A stretch of DNA of 64,000 nt from contig QXEO01000553.1 of the NCBI GenBank assembly GCA_007115705.1, positions 14,120,568 through 14,184,567 of the forward strand. The letters run 5' to 3'. Shown in pieces: positions 46,676 through 58,299 of the stretch (its first letter is position 1; the number at the start of each line of letters is the position of its first letter). This DNA comes from Dactylis glomerata. Taxonomy: Eukaryota; Streptophyta; Magnoliopsida; Poales; Poaceae. Position numbers and translations under genes: made by a program. A model generated the notes under the pieces. It was not told where the DNA came from, searched no databases, and was given only the letters and a program-made list of their open reading frames with translations.

Positions 46676-49600
46676 CTACGATTTTCCAAAATCGTAATGC
46701 CGATGGTATTCACCGGTTGGTACTATGACCTCATCAAGTAAGAATCCCGCCAGTTCCTCTTGAATTGCTCGTATACGCTCAGTTGCTAGAAGACGATCTA
46801 GCTTCAGTTCGATCTAATGTAAAGAAGGGGGTCAATATATATGAATGAAGAAACTCAACATAAATGATGGTAATAAAATAAAATTGTGAATATTGTTTAC
46901 GTACATCTAGTTGTTCTAGTCTTCTCTTCTCACGACAAGTCTCTCGCATGAACTCGCAGACATAGAATCCACATAAATTATTCCCGTCTTCTTGCTTCAA
47001 GCACTTTACGAGAATAGAGTTCAATCAAAATAATAATCAAGGATGATAATGGTATTGAAACTAGAACCAACGAGATGCGCAGACCTAGCTAGTAGTACTT
47101 ACCGGTACTTGTTTAAATTCAAGCTCATTTCTCCAGGGACCCGGTGCCTTAGCCGTGAACCGTTTCCAAGCACTGCCCCGCAAAGAAAATGAATAAAGAA
47201 GTTAGTAATTACTTGATATCGGGAAATGAACGAAAGTAGCTGATATAGTGCCATGCATAATGATTGAAATTACCGCTGGAGTGTATCAATCATGTCCCCG
47301 AATGTCTTAAGGGATTTTTTTTTCGAGTCCATGACTAGTACTCGTCCTCTATCAAGTTCAATAACTAGCAGAATAAAATGATAGCTGCGCACACACATAA
47401 CACACACTTAACATCGAGTAACCAAAATATATAGTAATGTGTATAAGACAGTTAACACACTCACTTGAAATTGTAAGGAAATAGTATTTTCGTCATGGTT
47501 TCTTGTTTCCTTAACGCCCGTACCAAGTTATCCTCCGTGTCCTTGATATGGTTATGGAGAGTTACCTCGTTCACGGTATATGGGTCAATGAACCCAATAT
47601 CATAGATTTGTCCTCTTTTGCATTCGAGTTTCTTCAATCTGCATAATATAGTGAGTAAAATTATGCATGCAATAAACAAGATGAGATAAAGACTTATAGT
47701 TACAAGGAAAAATAATACTTACAAACAATAGGCACTGATCATCGATTTGTCGAGGGCATCATGATTGTATAACTGAAATAATTCAGCAAATTCGATGTTT
47801 ATGTCGTCGGTTCCACGAAAGTAATGCTCATCATTAATTCCTATTACGATCCAATTCTGCCCACGCTGTGAGGCTTCCAAGTACCAGTTATGCAATTTTC
47901 GCATTCTTGTTGGTAGATTCGGAATCTCCTCGGGTCTGACGAGAGGGCTCCCATACCGGTATTTGTATGCTACTACTTCAGCCGTGGGGAAATCACACCT
48001 GCTTAAGTATTGAGCAACAGACATACCTGCAGCTTCGGCCTCCTCTTTGTACAGTGCTATGATCTCTGGATCATACTGGACATCGGGAAACACTTGGAGC
48101 GGGGGGCAAGAGTTCATCTGTTCTCCGAGCTGAGGAACTGATTTACCTTTCGACCGCTTTGCTGCATCTGACTTGAGAATAGTGCGGTCATAATCTGATG
48201 CAAGCCTTGGCTCGGGTTGGTGAAGGTTCTTCAACATTTTTAACACTTTTGGATCTAGAGGAGGCTGCTCGACGGACTGCTCGGTCTTCTTTCTCTTCAA
48301 ATTTTCAAAGAAGTTCTTTGATTTCTCTTGTACCTTCGCCGCATTTTCCTCCGGAGTATAGTCGTAAGGTCTCTTTGGAGGAACCTTAGGTACTCTTGGA
48401 AGGGGCTCCTGTCGACGGATCGGTGATCGGTTACTCTTGGGAGCGGCGATGGTACGCTTCTGCTTTTGACTCTGAGCCTCAGTGGGTGGAGGTGGCGGAG
48501 ACGGCTCACTAGCTGGCGAAGGCTGGTATGCTGGAGAAGGCTGACGCGGAGATGGCGGAGAAGGCTAACGCGGAGATGGCGGAGAAGGCTGATGTGGCGG
48601 GGGAGAAGGGTGACGTGCTGGAGACCTTGGCGTCCAATTTGGAAGCACGATTAATTCCTTTAGCCATAGAACGGTGGTCTTCTTGGCTTCTCCCAGCTCG
48701 TACAAATCCCCTTCACCCGCAGGGTGGTCAAGCTTCAGCTGCTCAAATCCGCCCATAACTTCATCCACCCCCGCAACAGCATAGCCAGGTGGAATCGGAC
48801 GGCAATGATAGGTTGAATCAGGTCCAATGGGTAAGGCATAGCCGACCGCCACCTTCATGGTTATGTTCACGACCTTCACATGTAGCTCGCAAGATGTCGA
48901 CTCCGTGATATCATCCACTGGGTAGCGGATCGCCGGTTCATCATCATCCGCTAGGAGGTCCGTGGAAGCCACGCTGCTTTTCCGCTGAGATGGTGGGCCG
49001 GTAGCATCATATCCGGCTTCTATCTGTGGCTGAGATGCGGCGGTTCCTTGCTGGCTTATCCGATTTAACAAGTCTGATTGCCGCTTCAGCTCTTGTTCTA
49101 TCTGAGACATGCGGTCTGCTTCCCTTTCCTTTCTTCTCTGACGGCTTCTATCGGGAAATTTCTTCATTTCCACGGGAAACCCGAGTTTCCACGGTTTGGA
49201 GCCCGGAGTGGTTCGTGTTCGTCCTGGGTGTTCATCATTCCCAAGGGCACGCGTGAGCTCGTCCTTCTCTCTTTCGGGATGGAACCTTCCCTCTTCAACA
49301 TCCTTTGATGCGCTTCTAAGGGCATCAATGGGAAGAGGGTCTTCGTCATGCTTTTTTGTATATACACACTTCCCTTCCGAGTCCAACTTCCCTCCATGCC
49401 CGTAAAACCAATCCCTTGACCGATCATTCCATTTCAATGTCTCCGGAATGATCCCTTTGGCAATTAGATCGTCCTCCATCTTCTTCCACTTAGGCTTGCC
49501 AGTCTTGTAGCCTCCTTGCCCCATAGTATGGTGATACTTCTTTTTAGCAGCATTTTTCTTATTTATTTCTGACCTTCGCTTAGCTGCCTCTGAAGTCTTG

Positions 49601-50497
49601 TACTCCACGAATGCGTCCCAGTGATCTTTTATCTTCTCATATTGTCCAGTGAACACCGGAGTCTTTTTTTGGTCGACAAAATCCTTGTACAATCTTTTCT
49701 TCCAGGTGTTGAATTGTATTGCCATCCTCGAAAGAGTCCACTTCTTGACTTTCCGCTCTATGATATTCAGATGACGATCATCGTCATCTGAATCCTCCTC
49801 ATTTGAATCCTCCTCATTTCGATCCACCTCAGTTCGATCCACCTGTGGCGCCTCTGGTAGGGTAAAATTAACCATGAGCTTCTTCCAAAGAATATTATTC
49901 AATCTGTTGCGGACATATTTAACTGGTTCCGTCTTTGTCTTCTTCCATTCTCGAAGGGTGATCGGAATGTTGTCCCTAACAAGAACTCCGCATTGTCTTA
50001 TAAATTTACTTGCGTGAGCCGCGGGAGCAATCGGTTCGCCATCTTCACCGATTTCTTCTATTCGGTACCTTTCATGTTCTTCCAACGTTCTGGCCGGACC
50101 TCTTCTATTTACAGAAGAGTGGCTCGATCCAGAGGGCTAAAAGAAGAAGGAGCGTTAATATATGTATATACACAAATCAAATAATCCAACTATACAACAA
50201 ATGCTTAATTTATTATTAATACACATCTACCTCGCCGGCGCCTTCTTCCTCTCTGACACCTTCTCCTTCACCGGTGCCTCCATCCACTCCGGCACCTTCT
50301 CCCTCTCTGGCACCTTCTCCTTCACCGGTGCCTCCATCATCCTCTCCGGCACCTTCTCCCTCATCGAAGCCATCTCTACGATTATGTTCGTCTCCCTCAC
50401 CAGAGTTGTTTAAAAACAACGAGGTGACATCCTCATCATTATCGCGGATGATGTCCTCGATAATATTTTCCTGGAAGTCGTCTCTTCCGAGATCCAT
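46676..50497 (-). pseudogene. CACTA second gene with C-terminal Ulp1-like (C48) protease, seven exons
   Basis: My splice model has exons 50497-50231, 50136-47723, 47638-47465, 47384-47274, 47172-47103, 47003-46905 and 46813-46676. All introns are GT-AG, phases agree, and the total is 1091 codons. Exon 1 encodes an acidic EGEGA repeat region. Exon 2 has a basic plant-transposase-like part (WKKRLYKDFVDQKK, KHHTMGQGGYK-type wording) and a PSPPSPR repeat. Exons 3-7 give a Ulp1-type cysteine protease: IYDIGFIDP, YHFILLVIE (H), VLVMDSKKK (D) and NNLCGFYVCEF (C). All three catalytic residues are present. The only lesion I find is an in-frame TAG at 48565-48567 inside the PSPPSPR repeat. Fused C48 domains are known from some grass CACTA elements. 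Substrate unknown. Confidence 0.78.
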
Positions 50498-50548
50498 AGT
50501 TTCTGCAAAGAATTATTACAAATTATTATAATAATACGGAGACCAAAA

Positions 50549-50640
50549 AAAATGGGGGCGTTGGCCGAGCGCCGGCGCGATGGGGGAAGATTAGGTCTTC
50601 CCTCCCCACCACGCCGGCGCCCGGCCAACGCCCCCATTTT
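50549..50640. repeat. GC-rich inverted repeat upstream of the second CACTA gene
   Basis: Arms 50549-50590 and 50596-50640 pair almost throughout (AAAATGGGGGCGTTGGCC with its complement at the other end) around the 5-base loop TTAGG. It lies 52 bases upstream of the ATG at 50497, so it is probably in the 5' leader or promoter. Confidence 0.85.
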
Positions 50641-51130
50641 ATAACCTAAAATAACTAAAGTAATAAAAGACCTAAAAAAATTAAAGACCTAAAAAAATGT
50701 TCACGAGTTTGATGCATGTAAAATGTCCTCGATCAAGTTTCATGGCAAATCAATATTTGTAGTGTTGTGAGTAAAAAAGAAAAAAAAATCTCGTGCAAAC
50801 CCTAAATAACTAAATAATTAATTAAATACCCTATAATGAACTAACTAATGTTAGAATTAATCCTATAATGAACTAACTAATGTTAGAATTAATTAAATAC
50901 CCTAAATAACTAAATAATTAATTAACTAAAAAAAACATAACAAAAAAAACATAACTAAAAAAAACCTAACTACATAACTAAATAACTAAAAAAATAGCTA
51001 ACTAAATAACTAAATAACGAAATAACTAAAAAAACATAACTAAATAACTAAAAAACTAAAAAAAATCAAAAATAACAAAAACCTAAAATAACTAAAATAA
51101 TTAAAGTAAAAAAAACCTAGAATAATAATA
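50641..51130. other. AT-rich low-complexity stretch
   Basis: Irregular repeats of AACTAAATAACTAAAAAA. No gene. Confidence 0.6.
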
Positions 51131-51330
51131 AAAAAACGTGCTCCAACCTTTGCAGGAAAACCGTCGGCGATAGGGGGGCGGGCGCGGGCGGCGTCGGTGG
51201 CGAGCGGCGCGGGCGCGGGCGCGTCGGTGGCGGGCGAGGCCGGGCGCGTCGGTGGCGGGCGCGGCGCGGCGCGGGCGAGCGGGCGCAGCGTCGGCGACGA
51301 GTGGGTGCGGCGGCGACGCAAAAATCCGGC
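51131..51330. other. CpG-rich block with GCGTCGGTGGCG repeats
   Basis: Very GC-rich. GCGTCGGTGGCG or close variants occur three times between about 51198 and 51260, plus related GCG units. Frames on both strands look like shadows of the composition. Confidence 0.5.
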
Positions 51331-51417
51331 AGCCTAACGGCGTCCAGAGAGCTCCTAGCGCGGGACTTAGGCGTTTTGCGATGCGGGAGAGGAAGAAGAT
51401 GGACTGTTATAAAGCAG

Positions 51418-51610
51418 GGACCTTTAGCACCGGTTGGTGGCTTCAACCGGTGCTAAAGACCCTTTAGCACCGGTTGAAGCCACCAACCGGTGCTAAAGGT
51501 CAGACCTTTAGCACCGGTTGATGGCTTCAACCGGTGCTAAAGGCTGCTTTCTGGGAACTGCACCGCCAGCCCCTTTAGCACTGGTTTGAGCCACGAACCG
51601 GTGCTAAAGG
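51418..51610. repeat. Internal cluster of TTTAGCACCGGTT repeats
   Basis: Four inverted pairs of the CACTA subterminal motif in a row. The stretch from about 51421 to 51500 forms a long near-palindrome built from GGTTGGTGGCTTCAACC and its complement. It lies about 0.9 kb upstream of the second gene's start. Confidence 0.88.
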
Positions 51611-51639
51611 GTGTTTTAAAATTTTCAGTTGTTCCCGCC

Positions 51640-53268
51640 AAATTCTATTTTCTTTGATTAGTTATATTTGATTTTCTATTTTCTTTTGATTAGTTATATT
51701 TGATTTTCTATTTTCTTTTGAGTAGTTATATTTGATTTTCTATTTTCTTTTGATTAGTTATATTTGATTTTCTTTTTTCTTTTGATTAGTTATATTTGAT
51801 TTTCTATTTTCTTTTGAGTAGTTATATTTGATTTCCAATTTTCTTTTGATTAGTTATATTTGATTTTCAATTTTCTTTTGATTAGTTATATTTGATTTTC
51901 TATTTTCTTTTGATTAGTTATATTTGATTTTCTATTTTCTTTTGATTAGTTATATTTGATTTTCTATTTTCTTTTTGATTAGTTATATTTGATTTTCTAT
52001 TTTCTTTTGATTAGTTATATTTGATTTTCTATTTTCTTTTGATTAGTTATATTTGATTTTCTATTTTCTTTTGATTAGTTATATTTGATTTTTTATTTTC
52101 TTTTGATTAGTTATATTTGATTTTCTATTTTCTTTTTGATTAGTTATATTTGATTTTCTATTTTCTTTTGATTAGTTATATTTGATTTTCTATTTTCTTT
52201 TGATTAGTTATATTTGATTTTCTATTTTCTTTTGATTAGTTATATTTGATTTTCTATTTTCTTTTGATTAGTTATATTTGATTTTCTTTTTTCTTTTGAT
52301 TAGTTATATTTGATTTTCTTTTTTCTTTTGATTAGTTATATTTGATTTTCTATTTTCTTTTGAGTAGTTATATTTGATTTTCTATTTTCTTTTGATTAGT
52401 TATATTTGATTTTCTTTTTTCTTTTGAGTAGTTATATTTGATTTTCTTTTTTCTTTTGATTAGTTATATTTGATTTTCTATTTTCTTTTGATTAGTTATA
52501 TTTGATTTTCTATTTTCTTTTGAGTAGTTATATTTGATTTTCTATTTTCTTTTGATTAGTTATATTTGATTTTCTATTTTCTTTTGATTAGTTATATTTG
52601 ATTTTCTATTTTCTTTTGATTAGTTATATTTGATTTTCTATTTTCTTTTGATTAGTTATATTTGATTTTCTATTTTCTTTTGATTAGTTATATTTGATTT
52701 TCTATTTTCTTTTGATTAGTTATATTTGATTTTCTATTTTCTTTTGATTAGTTATATTTGATTTTCTATTTTCTTTTGATTAGTTATATTTGATTTTCTT
52801 TTTTCTTTTGATTAGTTATATTTGATTTTCTTTTTTCTTTTGATTAGTTATATTTGATTTTCTATTTTCTTTTGAGTAGTTATATTTGATTTTCTATTTT
52901 CTTTTGATTAGTTATATTTGATTTTCTTTTTTCTTTTGAGTAGTTATATTTGATTTTCTTTTTCTTTTGATTAGTTATATTTGATTTTCTATTTTCTTTT
53001 GATTAGTTATATTTGATTTTCTATTTTCTTTTGAGTAGTTATATTTGATTTTCTATTTTCTTTTGATTAGTTATATTTGATTTTCTATTTTCTTTTGATT
53101 AGTTATATTTGATTTTCTATTTTCTTTTGATTAGTTATATTTGATTTTCTATTTTCTTTTGATTAGTTATATTTGATTTTCTATTTTCTTTTGATTAGTT
53201 ATATTTGATTTTCTATTTTCTTTTGATTAGTTATATTTGATTTTCTATTTTCTTTTGATTAGTTATAT
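51640..53268. repeat. 32-bp minisatellite, about 50 copies
   Basis: The unit is TTATATTTGATTTTCTA followed by TTTTCTTTTGATTAG. Variants are GAGTAG for GATTAG and CTTTTTTC for CTATTTTC. The variant order seen from about 52286 recurs from about 52797, so a block of 16 units (about 511 bp) has been duplicated. It interrupts the CACTA between its second gene and the small ORF. Confidence 0.93.
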
Positions 53269-53409
53269 TTTCGTGAGAGGAAAAGGGCGGGAAGAAAAGG
53301 GCGGGAAAACGATTGAACAGGAAAAGAAGTACATATCTCAACTGAAAATTAAGATACATGGCCAGATTAAGTCACAATCGGCCGAGCTTGTTTTCGAATG
53401 TTGGATGAT

Positions 53410-53949
53410 TCAGTCATAGTCGTGCCTAGCCCTATAAACGTCGCCACTATAGTCGTCGTAGTCGTCGGTGTCATCGTCGGTGTCATCGTCGCTGGCATCG
53501 GGGTCGCGGTAGTCGAACCTTGACTGGTGAGCACGCGTGGGCTGAGAGTGAGAGTAGCGCAGGCGGGGGCCACGGTAGGCCATGACGCTCTGGAGAGTTC
53601 GGCCGCGCCACCATAGCCGACGGCCGGCCTCGTTGAAGTTCGAACGAGGCGAGCCGTCCTCCTCGTGCCTGGCAAGCGCACTCTCACGCCGATTGATGAA
53701 GAAGGCGTCCCAAGTCGGGCTGTAGTCGGGATGCCACTGAGGATTCCTCCGCTGCTCTAGCGTGAGCTCGAAGTAGTAGTGGTTCGTGATGGCCATCTGG
53801 CGCGCCACACCTACAGGGACAGGAGGGACCGGTACGCCTCCGACGCTCAGCATCTAGCCGGTGGGGACGCGGTAGCCCGGCGGGCAGGGGTAGTTTGAGG
53901 CGCAAAGCGCCTCCGCCTCCTGGGGGGTTAGAGATACGATGGAAGCCAT
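53410..53949 (-). pseudogene. CACTA small acidic ORF, one in-frame stop
   Basis: ATG at 53947-53949 (MASIVSLTPQEAEALCASNY) opens a frame that meets TAG at 53854-53856 and then continues in the same frame to TGA 53410-53412. The main part shows VPPVPVGVARQMAITNHYYF, PTWDAFFINRRESALARHEE and RRLWWRGRTLQSVMAYRG, and it ends in an Asp-rich tail (DASDDDTDDDTDDYDDY). I recall proteins of this wording from other grass CACTA elements but cannot name a domain. TTTAGTCCCGGTT repeats lie 165-300 bp upstream. Without the stop it would have 179 codons. Confidence 0.6.
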
Positions 53950-54111
53950 GGAAGAGAGTGATGAGGTTTGCAGATATGAGTCTAGATGTGATATGTAAAT
54001 GGAGGCCAAGCCTACATATATATAGTGAAAAATGGCGGGAAGACGGAGACGGGAAGTGGTCGAAAGCGCGGGAAGAAAATAGGCGGGAACACAGTGGCGC
54101 GGGGAACCATC

Positions 54112-54245
54112 TAACCTTTAGTCCCGGTTGGTGGGTACAACCGGGACTAAAGGTGGTTTTTGTGTCATCTAACAAAACTGTCGGTGGGATAAGGACGTGT
54201 GGGTAACCTTTAGTCCCGGTTGGTGGGTGCAACCGAGACTAAAGA
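54112..54245. repeat. TTTAGTCCCGGTT repeats, variant of the CACTA motif
   Basis: Two inverted pairs (TTTAGTCCCGGTTGGTGGG with ACCGGGACTAAAG or a close match). TCCC replaces the CACC used elsewhere in this element. They sit just upstream of the small acidic ORF. Confidence 0.82.
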
Positions 54246-54433
54246 TATCGGCAGGATAAGGACGCATGGGTGGATGCACTGCTCGATGAGATAAGGACAC
54301 GTGGGTGGACGCACGATGCCCCTGTCGGAGGAACAAGACAAAGTAGAAGCGGTGCCGTGCCTATAAAAGGAGCATCGATACCTAGAAGGTAGGGAGAGTG
54401 AAAGACTCCATCTCCTCTAAGAATGTAGGGTAA

Positions 54434-54541
54434 ATTATTGGGAAATCTCCCGTGGCGGAGCTTCTCAAAGATATCGTTGGTGCTCATGCCCTACGATATC
54501 TTTGGAAGCTCCGTCTCGGAAAAATTTCCCTCATACAATAA
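54434..54541. repeat. Foldback of about 108 nt, miRNA-precursor-like
   Basis: The left arm contains GGGAAAT, CGGAGCTTC and CAAAGATATCGT. The right arm carries the complements in reverse order, with a one-base bulge and one internal loop. The outermost TTATTG and CAATAA pair. The loop is about 15 bases (54478-54492). It lies between the 3' end of the transposase gene and the small ORF. Confidence 0.75.
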
Positions 54542-54697
54542 CATCATTACACAAAAAATAAATGGGAAAGTGATTTCCATATTGAGATACACAAGTTATG
54601 ATCCCTATCTAGTCTTCTGAGTTTTCTTCTTGTGTTTCCCTTTCTTCTGATTTTTTGTCTTGGAGGCCATGAACCTCCCTTCGCGTATCTCCCTTGA

Positions 54698-57600
54698 TTA
54701 GGATCGCTTCGGTCGTAACCATGGAGTATGTTCACCATTTAACGCGATGATTGGGTCAATATTCACTCTGAAGGGCGGAATTTTATCAAACTTATTATAA
54801 TCTTCTGACATGTCTGTCTTATCCTCAACTCCCACGATGTTTCTTTTCCCTGAAAGAACTATGTGACGCTTTGGCTCGTCGTATGATGTATTCATTGTCT
54901 TATCTTTTCTTTTTTTTGGTTTGGAGGACATGTCTTTCACATAGAAAACTTGAGCCACATCATTGGCTAGGACGAATGGTTCGTCTCTGTAACCAAGATT
55001 GTTGAGATCCACTGTTGTCATTCCATACAGCTGGTCAACCTTTACCCCTACTCCATCTAGCTTGACCCATTTGCACCGAAACAAAGGGACTTTAAAAGAA
55101 GGTCCATAGTCAAGTTCCCATATCTCCTGTATGTAACCATAATAGGTGTCCTTTTGCTCGTTGTTGTTTGTTGCATCAATGCGGACACCACTGTTTTGGT
55201 TGGTGCTCTTTTTATCTTGGGCGATCGTGTAGAATGTGTTCCCATTGATCTCGTACCCTTGGAAAGTCAATATAGTCAAAGATGGTGACCCGGCCAACAA
55301 GTATAGCTGATCTCCAACAATGTTATCATTTATGAGATGTGTCCGGAACCAACCGCCGAAAGTCGCCATATGTTTATGTGTAATCCAGGAGTCAGACTGA
55401 GCCGGGTGTTGGGAGCGTACAGTATTCTTGTGTTCAATGATATACGGGGCCACCAAGGTGGAACTTTGTAGAACTGTGTAGTGTGCTTGAGTGAAAGAAA
55501 TCCCGTCCATACAATACATTGATTTCTTTCCTAGCGTGCCTTTTCCACGTAGTCTCCCTTCATGCCGCGATTCAGGAACACCAATCGACTTAATGTCAGG
55601 GATAAAGTCAACACAGAACTCAATGACCTCCTCTGTTCCGTAGCCCTTGGAGATGCTTCCTTCTGGCCTAGCACGGTTATGAACATATTTCTTTAAGACT
55701 CCCATGAATCTCTCGAAGGGGAACATGTTGTGTAGAAATACAGGACCGAGAATGGCAATCTCTTCGACAAGGTGAACCAGGAGATGCGTCATAATATTAA
55801 AGAAGGATGGTGGGAACACCAACTCAAAACTAACAAGACATTGGGCCACATCCTTCTGTAACCTTGGTAGCATATCTGGATTGATTACCTTCTGAGATAT
55901 TGCATTGAGGAATGCACATAGCTTAACAATGGGTACGCGAACATTTTCCGGTAGAAGCCCCCTTAATGCAACTGGAAGCAACTGCGTCATAATCACGTGA
56001 CAGTCATGAGACTTCAGGTTTTGGAATTTTTTCTCTGTCTTATTTATTATTCCCTTTATATTTGACGAGAAGCCAGATGGCACTTTAATACTTGAAAGGA
56101 CATCAAAAAAGATTTCCTTCTCTGCTTTTGTAAGAGCGTAGCTGGCAGGACTTAAGTGACGCCCTTTATCCGTCTTCCTCCCGTGCTTCTGGTGTATCTT
56201 TTGTTTTTCCATACATGCCCAGAAAGCCTAGCAGGTTCACGCAAACATTCTTTGTAACGTGCATCACGTCGATTGAAGAGCGAACCTCTAGGTGTTTCCA
56301 ATACTCAAGCTCCCAAAATATAGATTTCTTCTTCCACATGGGTGCGTGTCCGGTAGCGACGTTATTTAGAACAGATTGACCGCCAGGACCCTTTCCAAAG
56401 ATTACTTCTAGGTCCCTGACCATATCAAATAAATCATCACCAGTACGGAGATCAGGCTTTTGCCGGTGATCTGCCACACCTCTAAAATGCTTGCCTTTCT
56501 TTCTTACGAAATGCGTGGTCGTAAGAAATCGACGATGCCCCAAGTACACAATCTTCTTGCATTTTTCCAAATATATAGCGTCAGTCTTATCTAAACAGTG
56601 CGTGCATGCATTGTATCCCTTGTTTGTTTGTCCTGAAAGGTTACTAAGAGCAGGCCAATCATTGATGGTTACGAAAAGCAACGCTCGTTGGTCAAACGGC
56701 TCCTGTTTATGCTCATCCCATGCACATACACCTGGTTTGGTCCATAACTGTAAGAGTTCATCAACTAACGGTCTTAGATACACATCAATGTCATTGCCGG
56801 GTTGCTTCGGACCTTGGATGAGCACTGGCATCATAATGAACTTCCGCTTCATGCACAACCAAGGAGGAAGGTTATAGATACATAGAGTTACAGGCCAGGT
56901 GCTATGACTGCAGCTCTGCTCCCCAAAAGAATTCATGCCATCTGTACTCAGACCAAACCTTAAGTTCCTTGCGTCGCCTGCAAAGTCCGGGTAGTCTCTC
57001 TCAATTTTTCTCCACTGCGACCCATCAGCGGGGTGTCTCAACATCGCGTCTTTCTTATGGTCTTCTTTGTGCCATCGTAACAATCTGGCATGCTCTTTGT
57101 TTCTAAACAGACGTTTCAACCGTGGTATTATAGGAGCATACCACATGACCTTGGCAGGAACCCTCTTTCTGGGAGGCTCGCCATCAACATCACCAGGGTC
57201 ATCTCGTCTGATCTTATATCGCAGTGCAGTGCATACCGGGCATGCTTCCAAATTCTCGTACTCCTCACCGCGGTAGAGGATGCAGTCATTAATGCATGCA
57301 TGAATCTTCTGAACCTCTAATCCTAGAGGGCAGAGAACCTTCTTTGCTTCGTACGTACTGTCAGGTAATTCATTATCCTTTGGAAGCTTCTTCATCATTA
57401 TTTTCAGTAATTTCTCAAATCCCTTATCAGATAAACCAGTCTCTGCCTTCCATTGCAGCAACTCCAGTGTGGTACCGAGCTTTGTGTTCCCATCTTCACA
57501 GTCTGGGTACAACTTCTTTTTGTGATCCTCTAACATACCTTTTAACTTTCGCTTCTCATTCACACTTTCTGCTTCTCTGTGTGCATCTACGATGGCCCGA

Positions 57601-58136
57601 CGAAGATCATCATCAGGCTCATCTGATGCCTCTACATCTTCAGCTTCTCCTGTCCCTTCAGCTTCAGCTTCCCCCATTGCAGTATCACCATATTCAGGGT
57701 ACATATCATCATCCTCTTCTTCTTCATTGTCTTCCATTATAACCCCTCTTTCTCCGTGCTTGGTCCAACAATTATAGCTAGGCATGAAACCTTTCCGAAG
57801 CAGGTGGGCGTGAATGATTTTCCAGGAAGAGTACTCCTTCTTGTTCCCACAGTGAACACATGGACAACACATAAAACCATTCTGAATATTTGCCCGAGCC
57901 ACATCGCCAAAATTACGAAGACCTTCAATGAACTCGGAAGTGCGTCGGTCACCGTACATCCATTGTCGTTCGTTCATCTGCTTCATATAATTAGGTTTAC
58001 TAATACTATTACCGAACATCATAAATAGTAAAATGATGAAACATGCATTTGTATCAATGACAAATAAAAGAATAGAGTTGCTAACCTCGATCGAGGAGGA
58101 AAGAACGAGGAGAAGACCTAAGTATCGCTCAGGCAC
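54698..58136 (-). pseudogene. CACTA TNP2-type transposase, frameshifted
   Basis: The N-terminal frame (58136-56166) starts, in practice, at MKQMNERQWMYGDRRTSEF (57986) with a Transpos_assoc-type domain including CCPCVHCGNKK. An acidic linker and the Transposase_21 core follow (LSTDGMNSFG, PWLCMKRKFIMM, PGNDIDVYLRPLVDEL, CTHCLDKT, SIDVMHVTKNV). It ends where the frame breaks between 56166 and 56212. The second frame (56212-54698) carries the DUF4218-type region (KVPSGFSSNIKG, SHDCHVIMTQLLPVALRG, PFERFMGVLKKYVHNRARPE) and the DUF4216-type region (FRCKWVKLDGVGVKVD). A small deletion with frameshift at the junction fits, because residues usual there are missing. The ATG at 58136 may lie before an intron; AGGTTAGC near 58086 could be a donor. 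Cleavage and joining of CACTA ends is its family role. Confidence 0.85.
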
Positions 58137-58299
58137 CTCATATCATCTTTATTTTGTGTGAGCTTAAGTTGGTTCATGCTCTTAGGCATTTCATCAAACA
58201 CCTCTTGTGCATAGGGGAAAAAACCTAACTAGCACACCCCCTCTCACACCTTCCAAAGGAAAAAAACAGAGGAGAAGGTTGGTGGGCGGCTGTATTTAT

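Noticed and set aside
54434..54541. Identity of the hairpin with rice miR820
   Set aside because: The position in a CACTA is similar, but the arm sequences do not match miR820 as I know it.
56166..56212. An intron between the two transposase frames
   Set aside because: The two frames overlap, with no GT-AG pair that would join them, and residues usually found there are missing. A small deletion with frameshift fits better.
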